Origin: Bigelowiella natans CCMP2755
Taxonomy: Eukaryota; Cercozoa; Chlorarachniophyceae
Assembly: GCA_000320545.1 (NCBI GenBank)
Contig: ADNK01002541.1
Span: forward strand, 1-30,000
Direction: 5' to 3'
DNA: 30,000 bases
Numbering within the stretch: position 1 is the first letter of the stretch; the number at the start of each line of letters is the position of its first letter. Both the position numbers and the translations under genes were made by a program. The notes beneath the pieces were generated by a model. The model saw only the letters and a program-made list of their open reading frames with translations, had not been told where the DNA came from and did not search any database. Positions 1-9,538 of this stretch are shown piece after piece.

Positions 1-23
1 CCCCCCCCCCCCCCCCCCCCCCC

Positions 24-78
<55 letters not shown>

Positions 79-93
79 GTGTGTGTGTGTTAC
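1..93. repeat. Compound poly-C / (CA)n / (TA)n / (TG)n repeat inside an intron
   Basis: A run of 24 C is followed by (CA)n at about 25-36, (TA)n at 37-75 and (TG)n at 79-90. CA and TG arms flank an AT core, so the block from 25 to 90 is close to one long palindrome. It lies in the intron following the last visible exon (94-141), and the splice donor of that exon abuts the (TG)n arm. Confidence 0.9.
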
Positions 94-1034
94 ATCAGTT
101 CGGTGCTCTGCAGAAGCTAATGCCCAGAGGATTTTAGCAATCTAACGATGATGAAATGATGATGATGAGATGATGATGATGTAACAACTTAGATATGAGG
201 TAAAAGGCAGTAGAGCATATGAAATGACATCTGATTTCATCCTTTTTAAGTACTCTGCTGCTGATTTAATGAATGATCAATGAAACCATCGTTGATTGTG
301 AGAATAGATCTCGAAGCATTGATTTATCAATGCTTAATCGAGCTGTAACTGCATTCATAAATTCTTGTCTATTTGTGTACGTGTGCCCTTGTTCGTGTTT
401 TTAGTCATTGTTTTTATAGAGACGGTAGTGATAAAATGGGCGGTCTTTTGTTGAAAACACCAATACTAGTAAAATAGTGAAGATGATGATGATGATGCAG
501 TGGTAGTAGTAGTAGTAGTAATAGTAGTAGTAGTCCTTTGTATTACGTCTTGTGATGTGAAGTGGTCTACACTCATCATTGCTTTCTCTTGAAGAGCTGA
601 TTGAAAGACGGCAGCAGCAGCAACAACAACAACATAAAACAACCGCCATTAAACAAGAATAACAATCAAAACAACACAAGGCGATGTTCTTTCCTCTTAA
701 TAACTAATCCCCATCTGCTTCTACTTCCTCTTTTTTATCAATAGAATCAAACAATCGTCATTCAATCCACGAGTATTGCTACTACAATTACCTATTAAAA
801 GACTACGTGAGGGCTTGTTATGCGTTAATTTGATGATTGCCCATAAGCTGTTAGAAATGCCCTGGATTTAATAAAAAAAAGAATAACATCAATAATAACA
901 TCAATAATAATAATAATAATAATAATGATTTGTGATGTGAGAGTAAGTTATTGTCATTACTATTATCATTACTATTATATGTGAGTTATAAAACATTGTA
1001 GTAGCAGTACATGCTTTGGATATAGTAAGTTGTT

Positions 1035-1081
<47 letters not shown>

Positions 1082-1329
1082 TATATTATATTATATTGAT
1101 CGTAGAGATGATTGGGATCATTGCCACCTTTGGTGTGAAGAGGTCAATGACCTCGACTGCTTTATCTTGTAGTAGTTCCATTGTATCTTTGCCTGCATGG
1201 GCATGACAGGTATATCAATTACATAAGTCATGTATTGTGCATTATGAGGTTATGAAGGTTGATGGTGGGGCTGGAGATACTGGGAATTGATAAATACCCA
1301 TCATCATTGTTATCGGTAGTTTAAAGAGA

Positions 1330-1363
<34 letters not shown>

Positions 1364-1827
1364 ATCCATCCATCCACCCATCCATCCATCCATCCATCCA
1401 TTCATTAGCACATAATTAATATAAACACATGTGTATATAATTCATATGTGAGCACAATATTTGTTCTTACCTATACTAAGTCCCAAACGAGCAGCTGACC
1501 ACAGGATATTTGATATTTCATAAGGTGAGAGGGGGGGAGAAGGAGGTGACGACGATCAGCTGTAGTCTGCTCTACCACCGTGTTGGTGTCGTGCTGCTGC
1601 TGCTGCTGCTGCTGCTGTATGCGACCCTAATCATCAATCAGATATAATGTCAGCACTTGGAGAATACGGGGATGGTGATGATGACGATGATAATGATGAT
1701 GATGATGATGACGATGATGACGATGATAAGCTGCCTTCGTCAAGAGGAAGAATGTGCGGAGCATATCTTAATTTTCACCAAACAAAAAACCAAAAGTCAC
1801 AGTTCCCATCCTTACCCCTTCTTTGCT

Positions 1828-1862
<35 letters not shown>

Positions 1863-2581
1863 ACATGACCTCGATTGCAGCAACGAAGGGATCTGGTGGA
1901 AGGCGTGCTGTCTTGGCATAAACCCATAGTAACGTGGAGAGCTCTGTCATGCTGATAGCAGTAGTAGTAGCAGTAGCAGTGAAAGTAGGTGTTTTACTAT
2001 TAAATAAACAAACTCGTCACGTGCGTGCGAGCGTAATATGTTCAATAGACAAATTAGCAAGCTACCTAGCAGAGAGGGACGACTGCTGGCGCTACTACCA
2101 CCACCACTACCACTACTACTACTACTACTAGTGCTAATAGTGCTACCTGAAGTCTTTTATTCTACTTATGGACTGCCCTTCTAGGAACTCCAACATTTGA
2201 TCATATGGGTGATGATGATCATGATCTTGAAGAGATTGAAAGGAGGAGGAGGAGAACGAGGAGGAGGAGATTTGATTATGGTGTTGGTTCTCGTGGTAAA
2301 ATGCTACTACATTTCCAGATGATGCTGCTCGAGCATTAATGTCATCATCGTCATCAACATCATGATGACGAATAGTACCACCATCTCCCTTGTCGTTGAG
2401 GAGGAGTGCGTTGCCCTGCATCTCATCATAGGCCTCATTGTAATGGTTGTAGGAGGGGAATTGCTGATGCTGCTGCTGCTGCTGCTGGTATTGATCCCTT
2501 CGTCTCCTCCTCCTCTTCGATGACCTCTTTGATGGAATTATGTAAAGGCGTCCAAGGGCCTGGGGAGGGGAGGCATGAAAA

Positions 2582-2616
<35 letters not shown>

Positions 2617-2627
2617 TAGAGAGAGAG

Positions 2628-2674
<47 letters not shown>

Positions 2675-2867
2675 AACATCTAGTCGTCTCAACTACACGA
2701 AATTAAGAGTAGAATATTAAACCTATGATAATAATAGTTAATAAAAATGATAATAATAATACCCATGAGATGGTAGTTATCTGTGCTGTTGTGAGCTCCT
2801 TTGTGTGCTCTTGAAGGTGAGTAACCATACTCTGATAATGATGATGATGATGCTTATGATGATGCTT

Positions 2868-2899
<32 letters not shown>

Positions 2900-3070
2900 G
2901 TCGGTGACGGTATAGCAAACCAATATAGATATGTTGTGTTATCATCATCATCATTATCATCATTATCATAATCACTATTAGTATTACTCTAAAGAGCTTT
3001 GGAGAAGGCGAAACAGACAACTTGCCATACCCAGCTAACGAGCTTCCGATCTCCTATGAGTGAATCATGA

Positions 3071-3111
<41 letters not shown>

Positions 3112-3359
3112 TGAGATAGATGATGATGGTGATTATGATGATGATAATGGACGAAGAAGCAAAAATTTATTTATGTTGCTTTATCGTAGCGCTTTGCTCA
3201 GGCTAGCTGCAATGACTACGAAGACGATGATATTGGCACGATGCAGCAATGAATGTCATCATGTAAAAATGGGATAAGTATGCATTCTTATAGTAGCAGT
3301 AGTAGCAGTAGTAGTAGTAGTAGTAGTAGTAATAGTACATGTAATATATACGCATGATA

Positions 3360-3396
<37 letters not shown>

Positions 3397-3507
3397 ATGA
3401 ATGAGTGCTAGCTACTACATGAAGAGTGAAGGTATCCATCACGTCTACAGCTTGCTTTTCAAAAGCGCCCATAAAGACCGCGTGAGGCCTTTGTGATAGC
3501 GTCCCCT

Positions 3508-3540
<33 letters not shown>

Positions 3541-3718
3541 ATTATGAAGAATAGATAAAATATCAGGAATGATTATTGATTGGTTGTTTGTTGCACAAAG
3601 CGGTATCCATCATCTATAGTTGTTTAATCATCACTATCTTTGCCAAGTAGTAGTGGCGTGAGAAACCTTCAAATTATGCACTTTTTTGGTGTTTATGCTA
3701 ATGCGCGCGCGCGCGCGC

Positions 3719-3764
<46 letters not shown>

Positions 3765-3775
3765 GTGTGTGCGTA

Positions 3776-3812
<37 letters not shown>

Positions 3813-4020
3813 TTGTGTCTTTGCTTGAGAATAGTTGTTGTTGTTGTTGTTACTACTACCATTCCCCACAACACGTTTGCCAATTCCTATGTTGTACCAA
3901 CAATCAATCAATGCTGTTACGTTCAAATGAATCAAGCAATAATGCCATCATCTATCTACTACTTACTATCCTCACGACAACTTGCATCAGCATTGTGCGT
4001 GGTGTAAGAGCGAGAGAGAA

Positions 4021-4079
<59 letters not shown>

Positions 4080-4593
4080 GAGAACAGCGGTTTATATAAT
4101 CATCAACAACACCATCATCATCATCATCGTAAGAATCGTCATCGTTGCCGCGATTAAGTTTGCACATCTACCACTACCACAACAGCTACTACTACTACTA
4201 CTACTACTACTACTTACTTCTACACTTTTAACCAAAAGAACAATGTCGCACTACCTGTGCGTTGAAGAGTCCCATCTTCTCCATTGCTTGGTATTGTAGC
4301 ACTTTGAACAGTCGATCTGATACCTATGGAAGAAGAACCGACATAACGGCAAGCACATACATAATAATACACACATCAGATAAGGAGGAAAGTCACAGCG
4401 CTACTCATTTGCTTGCAAATCGGTAATACGATGATGATTGTCCACTACTATAACAACAACAACAACTACTACTACTACTACTACTACTATTGCTATTACT
4501 TTGACTGAAAGCATCGCAGAGGACCATATGTTGTTAGCAATATCCTGCACGAAGAAGGAGAGAAGAAGGCCAAGTAGGCACACATAGTAAGCA

Positions 4594-4627
<34 letters not shown>

Positions 4628-5195
4628 CGCTGATGCTGATGATTATGATGATGATGTAGGTGCTCATTCAAATTACAGTGCTATTACCGCCACTACTATG
4701 ACTACTATGGTTATTACCGCCACTACTATGACTACTATGATTATTACCGCCGGTGTAAGCACTCTTGCATGGCTGAATACATGGTTCTGCACGCTATTCA
4801 GGAGCAGATCTAACGTGCGACAAATCAAATAAATGAGAAAATAAGTATACATCCAGATCGGTTCGCGCATGCATGCGAAAAATGGGCAAGATGATAATTG
4901 TAGTGTTTAAAAAAATAGTCGTTATAGTATTGCGGGGAGTGTAAAATGGTAGATACGATGTATCATACCACAGCAGCGTTTGTTCATCTTTCTCGTGCTC
5001 AATGGAATCGTCATGTATTCATGTTGTAGGCGCTCTCTCTCTTCGCTCCCTCTCTCTCTCCCCCCCCCCACACACACACCTGAAGGCCTATTCTGTAGCT
5101 GAAGCGTGGCAAATGCCCACAGCATATTATGCGTATTCTGCATGTTGAAATCAGACATTTTTGCAACGGATGCCTGCAAAGAACAAAGGACAAAG

Positions 5196-5237
<42 letters not shown>

Positions 5238-6002
5238 ATTACCAACAAATGCGGCAACATCTATATTAATTGATCAAAACGCTTCTATATTATGATAAGG
5301 AATGGTGGATAAGGTGATAGGTACCTCTTCTATAGCAGTAACAAGTTCTGGAATAATAGACTTCGTCTGTTATTTGCAAGTAGGAAGTGAGTGAAAAAGA
5401 AAGAGAGGGGTAAATCACTTGAAGAAGAAGAAGGGGAAGAAGAAGAAGAAGAGGAGAATCCACCTGTGTGTCTGTGTGTGTGTGTGTGTGTGCATGAACG
5501 CGTAGGATCGCCTCGTAGTTAGTAGTAATAGCATTTGTAGCAGTAGTACCTGCAGCTTAGCAAGCGCCCACATGATGTTTCCAATAGCTTGTGGTTTTAA
5601 TGACGAATGCGACGAAGACCCTGTAAGAAGAGGAAGAATATATTATGGACTATTTTATCACTTATTGAAGAATAATAATAATACATTTTATGGTCTACTA
5701 TCATAATCATCATTGATTGATTGATTGATTGATTGGTTCATATGCAGCTAGTATCTATATATCATCATCATCATCATCATCATGATGCCCTCAATACCAC
5801 CTGTTCTTGAAGACTTATCAGTGTTGTGTTACTTGGTTGCACAGCTAATGATCCAAAACACCACCACCACCATTGCCATCAGCATAATCATTAGCATCAT
5901 CATTAGCATCATCATTAGCATCATCATCAGCATCATCATCATCATCAGCATCATCGTCACACCGTCATTCTCACTCCACCATGATTGTTAGTCGTACAAA
6001 CA

Positions 6003-6034
<32 letters not shown>

Positions 6035-6767
6035 TCCTACTGCTGCTGGTGCTGCTGACCTAATTTTGCATAGGCCCACATGATGTTTGATAGTTCCTGG
6101 GGCTTTAAGAACGACACACAAGCGCTCAACCGATACTCGGCTCTTTTCATCCATTCCTGATATCATCAAGTTAATAGTACATTGATCATCGATAATCACA
6201 ATCACCGCTGGTCTATTAGTTGTAGTAGAGTAGTGTTGTGTGATGTTTGATGTTGTAGGTAGGTAGGGTAGGTTGATAGGTAGAGGGGGACGAAGAGACA
6301 AGCAGTTGGAATGTATAGGAGGAGGTATGTACTACTACCCATAGTGCTGATGCACGATGACGGCTATGTATTGTTGCCACTACAACTACTACTGTTACTA
6401 CTACTAGTACTACTACTGTTACTACTACTGTTACTACTACTGTTACTACTACTAGTACTACTACTATTTACTACTACTACTACTACTACTACTACTGAAA
6501 TTACGTCTTTTGGGGTGTAGCTTAGCTTTGCCATAGACCAAAATAGTGATGACATCTCCTGGGGCTTGAAAAACTTGAGCTTTTCCATGAGTTCTCCTTC
6601 CACGGCCTGGTGAATAGCACAACAGGCGGCGGTCTTACAGCAGAAAGAAGCAACCGTCTCGAGGGCGATCGATCGATCGTATTTGGCGTGTACCATCTCT
6701 TCAATTGATATGGATATTTCGAAACAATCAACTCTCTTACTACTTACTACCTTCAAGTAATTGTGGT

Positions 6768-6798
<31 letters not shown>

Positions 6799-6962
6799 CG
6801 TTGTCATAGGCCGGTAATATTCCATCGAAGCTAGAGCCCACAAACAGTTGGAAACACATTGAGGACTCCATTGCATTCTCAGCTCCAGGCTCTGATTGAT
6901 GAGGAGGAGGAGGATGGATGAATGCTGCTACACCATTATGCACGGCTATTCCATGATGCTGT

Positions 6963-7007
<45 letters not shown>

Positions 7008-7769
7008 CAGTAGTTATGATGACTTACTCTTCCTAGAAGAGCTTCTACCAATTCTTGATCGACTCTGATTTAAAATATCATATACCGTGGTATCAATGGT
7101 TCAATATAAACATCCTCAAGCGCCTCCCCCCCCCCATCTTTCCGCTTCTAATAACCATTGTTATTATTTATTTATGATTAAGTTTATTGTTATCATCGTT
7201 TACTGTTTGTTCAGTCGAGCGAGAGCCCATATGCTATTTGACACCCCTTGCGAGGTGAGAGCAGGAATAAAGAGTCGTAGAGAGTGCTTGATTTCATCCT
7301 GAATGCAAAAGGAGGAGGAGGAGGAGGAGTAGCATAGATACAGCACCATTTATGGCAGCAAAATTAATTGTTATATGTTGCATTTCTTCTTCTTTTGAGA
7401 ATATAATTGAGCAATAGTTGTATGCACTAGCATTCGTATTAGTGGCGGTGTTAGTAGTTAGTTACCATGGTTGCTTTTGAAGGTACATGCTCTAGAGCTG
7501 CAAAGGACCACAGTATCGACGCGATCCCTGTTGTGTTTTTGTTTGAATAAGCTTATAAAGTAGAGCGCTGCTGCTGCTGCCTTCGCAGTTGTAGTAGTAG
7601 TAGTAGTAGTAGTATAATAGTCGTTGAGAATGAAGGCTCTGCAGCGATGATTTGGAGTATATGTTGCGTGAATACACGTAGGAATGATGTAGAAATGCAC
7701 GAAGTAGAAGGAGGCATAAAAATATAATACTGCTACTGCTGTTGCTGCTGCTGCTGCTACTATTACTAT

Positions 7770-7808
<39 letters not shown>

Positions 7809-7873
7809 AATCAGCACCTCTAGCGTCGTGCATGCCCACATCTGACTCAAGACGTGCAACCAATCTAGAGATC

Positions 7874-7908
<35 letters not shown>

Positions 7909-9538
7909 ACAAGTTGGTACCACCACGTTGCACGGCACCAGCAAGCAGACGAGTTGTTGTTATTGTTGTTGTTGCAACAAAAAATGCATACAAAAATATA
8001 CATACATATTAATTCCGATATATACATGTATATTATAACATGATTTGAGTTTAGAAAGAAAGAGAGGAGTCGAAAGACTAGCACCATCATAATAATCATA
8101 ACCGTCGTCGTCATTATCATTATGATATTTATATTGTGCTCTCTCTGTGACAAAAGCGCACGAGCAACCTGGTCCATTCATTCCTCTTCCTTTCCAGAAA
8201 TGTAGTTTTCAACAGGTTCTCCGTTGGATAGTCTCCATCTTTTTAGTTGAACCATCGAAACGATAAGCAGCCGCAGCAGCAGTATCAGGAAAAGATCAGT
8301 CGGATTGAATACAAACTAGTGTACATGGAAACAGCAGCAAGATCAATTTCCACCTCTCACCCAAAACAATTGGAAGATTGTATCGATATTATGTTCCATG
8401 CGCCGTTGTCGTCATTATTTAGAGTTTTGATTTTGACGTTGCTACTAAGTGTGGTTGTTGTAGTAGCTAGTCTCAACTTCTTCTTCTTCTTCATTTTCTC
8501 TCTTTATTATTCTTATTGTTACCGAATAACTCCACAGTCCGATTAATTAGTCTTTCAGATGCCAAATCGTGCAATTTGAGCTCGCGAAACCAGTTTTTAT
8601 TTAGTTTGGCAATTCTGACCCAACACCACACCCAAATGCACACGTCATTCCTCGCACATTTATTCATTTATTCATTCTCCGAAAACAGAACAGCAAAAAG
8701 AATGTGTTTGGGTAGTTAAAAGTATTGTCGTTACTTTCGATAGTAGTAATTGATAATACCTATGGATTGAAGTGACTACATTGATATGATTCAGCCGATC
8801 AAAGTTTTCCATGGCAACTTGCATCACCTTAAGGGATAGGGATGGAAGAAAAAGAATAAGACGAAGAAGGTTAGTGTTAGTCGCAATACGTAGTAACAGA
8901 CTACATAAAACGACGATGAATTACGCATTTCCTATCATCACACAATAAAGGAAAGAGGAAAGAGAGTTCTAAAATATTTTTTACACTATATGACGCAACG
9001 ATCAATACAACTTAACAATAGCACCACATACATTATCCATAAAATCATACTTCGCACCACAAACTAATACTGCTACTACTACTACTACTTCCCCTGCTAC
9101 CTCCTCAGGGTCTTTTGCTGCAACAATCTTCTGGTTTAATAATCTGCTATCTCGAAATGAGGACGAGGAAGATGAAGACGGTCTAGTAGCCTCTATAGAA
9201 GACGATGATGGAGTAGAGGGGCGCTGATGCTGTCGTTGATGTCGTCGCTGCTGTGGCGGCGGCGGCTGCTGCTGCGAGTGTGCCACCCCTCCAAATGTAC
9301 TTCTGCACCTACTGCGACTGCTACGAGCTACGTGGTGAGTGAGAACAGATCGTCTTTCCATTCCCTTTCGTACGTCGCTATCCCAAAGACCCAACCCCCA
9401 TCTTCTTCCAGCAACGTGGGGGATTAAGTGACGAGAGGTTCCTTGATGTGATAACACAGACGTTCTACTAGCACCGCTTGATCTAGGAGCATTGAAAAGC
9501 AGTAAGATTCCTGAAAGACCCCCTCCCCGCCTCAGCAT
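94..9538 (-). CDS. Long helical-repeat (OPR/HPR/FASTK-like) RNA-binding protein, 3' end beyond window
   Basis: Exons, in coding order: 9101-9538, 8760-8827, 8523-8614, 7818-7864, 7466-7527, 7204-7298, 7028-7064, 6751-6891, 6505-6606, 6060-6156, 5550-5620, 5325-5366, 5080-5173, 4748-4809, 4500-4544, 4255-4323, 3860-3886, 3419-3505, 2988-3053, 2763-2831, 2147-2559, 1870-1951, 1471-1559, 1128-1192, 792-861, 547-596, 94-141. The protein carries about 17 copies of a motif like ELSNIMWAYAKL (also EISNILWSAARL, DIANNIWSSAML, GVSNSIWALARL). Where exons join cleanly the Trp-to-Trp distance is 38-41 residues, which independently supports the splicing. Such alpha-helical repeats occur in organellar RNA-binding OPR, HPR and FASTK proteins, often with a C-terminal RAP domain; that end is outside the window. 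The start at 9538 is the first in-frame ATG seen; the N-terminus is Arg-rich, with MLRRGG first, and targeting-like. Odd points: poly-Asn in exon 6751-6891, a Gln/Arg/Asp/Ser insertion in 2147-2559, a probable one-base frameshift near 1531, and unresolved pieces at 7528-7817 and 5621-6059. The family call is firm; the exact function is inferred. Confidence 0.8.
880..1077. repeat. Intronic microsatellites: (ATA)n and (AT)n
   Basis: Trinucleotide AAT repeats at about 888-926 and an uninterrupted (AT)n at about 1038-1077 fill the intron between exons 1128-1192 and 792-861 of the minus-strand gene. I see no coding content here. Confidence 0.85.
1331..1401. repeat. (CA)n joined to a (CATC)n tetranucleotide repeat
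   Basis: (CA)15 at 1331-1360 passes directly into about ten CATC units ending near 1401. The block lies in the intron between exons 1471-1559 and 1128-1192. Confidence 0.9.
1592..1861. repeat. Intronic (CTG)n, (GAT)n and (ATC)n microsatellites
   Basis: CTG repeats at about 1592-1618, GAT/GAC repeats at about 1671-1727 and ATC repeats at about 1828-1861 occupy the intron between exons 1870-1951 and 1471-1559. They create spurious reading frames of poly-Asp and poly-His in several frames. Confidence 0.85.
2147..2559 (-). CDS. Largest internal exon: Arg/Gln/Asp/Ser low-complexity insertion between repeats
   Basis: This exon continues a repeat (ISW joined to ALGRLYIIPSKR) and then departs from the array. 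It encodes a basic stretch with six consecutive Arg, a run of Gln, an Asp run and Ser-rich blocks before ending in ISRIKDF. The next exon (1870-1951) restores the repeat with MTELSTLLWVYAK. The two flanking Trp are about 147 residues apart instead of 38, so the exon adds roughly 110 residues of probably disordered sequence. The Gln run is encoded by a CTG-strand triplet repeat at about 2463-2487, so its length may vary. The frame could also end at a TAG overlapping the donor at 2147, but splicing to 1951 in phase 2 recreates the repeat and is preferred. Confidence 0.7.
2584..2671. repeat. Adjacent (TG)n and (GA)n repeats
   Basis: (TG)n at about 2584-2612 and (GA)n at about 2620-2671 lie in the intron between exons 2763-2831 and 2147-2559. 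Read on the coding (minus) strand the GA block is a long CT tract a short distance before the acceptor at 2560. Confidence 0.9.
2839..3105. repeat. (GAT)n and (AT)n repeats flanking exon 2988-3053
   Basis: GAT/GCT repeats run from about 2839 to 2898, a diverged ATC block lies at about 2941-2970, and (AT)n lies at about 3075-3105. A 66-base coding exon sits between them. Confidence 0.85.
3290..3540. repeat. (GTA)n and (ATC)n repeats flanking exon 3419-3505
   Basis: GTA repeats occur at about 3293-3337 and again at about 3508-3540, with ATC repeats at about 3361-3385. On the coding strand the second GTA block is the CTA-repeat tract that immediately precedes the acceptor of exon 3419-3505. Confidence 0.85.
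3703..3811. repeat. (GC)n-(TC)n-(TG)n compound microsatellite
   Basis: About 16 bases of alternating GC are followed by (TC)n to about 3757 and by (TG)n to about 3811. The block lies in the intron between the 27-base exon 3860-3886 and exon 3419-3505. Alternating GC and TG are Z-DNA-prone sequences. Confidence 0.9.
4011..4213. repeat. (GA)n and (ACT)n repeats
   Basis: A (GA)n tract runs from about 4011 to 4083 with few interruptions. CAT repeats lie at about 4108-4128 and ACT repeats at about 4187-4213. All are in the intron between exons 4255-4323 and 3860-3886. Confidence 0.88.
4461..4627. repeat. (ACT)n and (GAT)n repeats on either side of exon 4500-4544
   Basis: ACT repeats at about 4461-4490 and GAT repeats at about 4593-4627 bracket a 45-base exon that encodes DIANNIWSSAMLSVK. 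Confidence 0.85.
4681..4750. repeat. 30-base tandem repeat, about 2.3 copies
   Basis: Units begin at 4681, 4711 and 4741 (the last partial) and share ATTACCGCCACTACTATGAC; the units differ only at their edges. The repeat lies directly downstream, in transcription sense, of exon 4748-4809. The third, partial unit supplies that exon's splice donor. Confidence 0.9.
5200..5233. repeat. (CA)n microsatellite
   Basis: About 17 CA units lie in the intron just before exon 5080-5173 (minus strand). Shorter (TG)n and GA-rich tracts lie at about 5409-5492 in neighbouring introns. Confidence 0.88.
5719..6034. repeat. GATT, ATC, AGCATCATCATT and ACT repeats in one intron
   Basis: The intron between exons 6060-6156 and 5550-5620 holds a GATT repeat (about 5716-5736), an ATC repeat (about 5761-5783), a 12-15-base ATC-derived repeat (about 5877-5958) and an ACT repeat (about 6006-6034). 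A possible coding exon at 5801-5844 is hidden among them. It would supply the missing half of one protein repeat, but its phase is off by one base. Confidence 0.8.
6383..6496. repeat. (ACT)n tract with a 12-base higher-order period
   Basis: Over a hundred bases of ACT repeats are interrupted regularly by GTT ACT units. The tract begins just beyond the donor of exon 6505-6606 on the minus strand. Confidence 0.88.
6751..6891 (-). CDS. Repeat-protein exon with an in-frame poly-Asn microsatellite
   Basis: This exon encodes SLELRMQWSPQCVSNCLWALASMEYYRP followed by a block of eight Asn, three His and one Asn, ending in YLK. The AAC repeat is read in frame, and the donor AAG|gtagtaag follows it. 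The next exon (6505-6606) begins AVEGELMEKL. The two Trp are 52 residues apart, about 14 more than the usual 38, which matches the length of the Asn/His insertion. The frame also stays open through the intron (6607-6750), so intron retention would add 48 residues in frame. Confidence 0.65.
6967..7004. repeat. (AT)n microsatellite
   Basis: About 19 AT units lie in the intron between exons 7028-7064 and 6751-6891. Confidence 0.92.
7528..7909. repeat. GTA, ACT and GAT repeats in a poorly resolved part of the repeat protein
   Basis: GTA repeats (about 7591-7613), CTG/ACT repeats (about 7741-7808) and GAT repeats (about 7873-7909) surround exon 7818-7864. Between that exon and 7466-7527 about 25 codons of one protein repeat are unaccounted for. 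A candidate exon at 7678-7729 has compatible phases (0 in, 1 out) but gives only 30 residues between the Trp, so I did not include it. Confidence 0.6.
7865..8522 (-). other. Large intron without convincing coding sequence
   Basis: Joining exon 8523-8614 directly to 7818-7864 gives a GAT codon and the string VELFDWLHVLSQMW. This has the same Phe-to-Trp spacing of ten residues as FKPQELSNIMW elsewhere in the array. I therefore read 7865-8522 as intron. It holds (GAT)n near 7873-7909, a TTG repeat near 7953-7974 and otherwise ordinary AT-rich sequence. Confidence 0.55.
9101..9538 (-). CDS. First coding exon of the repeat protein: targeting-like and low-complexity N-terminus
   Basis: This exon encodes 146 residues. 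The first 80 or so are rich in Arg, Ser and Gly and nearly free of acidic residues, as in mitochondrial or plastid transit peptides. A Gln/Pro/Ser-rich linker follows, and then LNQKIVAAKDPEE, which runs into VMQVAMENFDRLNHINVV in exon 8760-8827 and so opens the repeat array. The donor is placed at GAG|gtagca because this keeps phase 0 with that exon. The frame stays open upstream of the ATG and encodes a hydrophobic stretch (LFIVAALCIWLSSSAVP) without a Met, so an extra 5' exon carrying a signal peptide is possible. That would suit a plastid bounded by more than two membranes, but this is inference. Confidence 0.65.

Noticed and set aside
1647-1929. Plus-strand frames of poly-Asp, poly-Met and poly-His
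   Set aside because: They are translations of GAT and ATC microsatellites and lie in an intron of the minus-strand repeat-protein gene.
3640-4299. Overlapping frames of Ser-Leu, Val-Cys and Arg-Glu repeats on both strands
   Set aside because: They are dinucleotide repeats read in frame, with no initiation context, conserved residues or splice logic.
6311-6520. Plus-strand frame rich in Leu and Thr
   Set aside because: It is made by the ACT repeat antisense to an intron.
7678-7729. Possible minus-strand exon with compatible phases
   Set aside because: It gives only 30 residues between conserved Trp and no recognisable repeat signature, so it is left as a candidate only.
8152-8238. Possible minus-strand exon between 8523-8614 and 7818-7864
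   Set aside because: It fits in phase with a donor at 8152, but inserting it would stretch one protein repeat to about 70 residues. Direct joining preserves the usual spacing and yields the conserved Phe-to-Trp distance.
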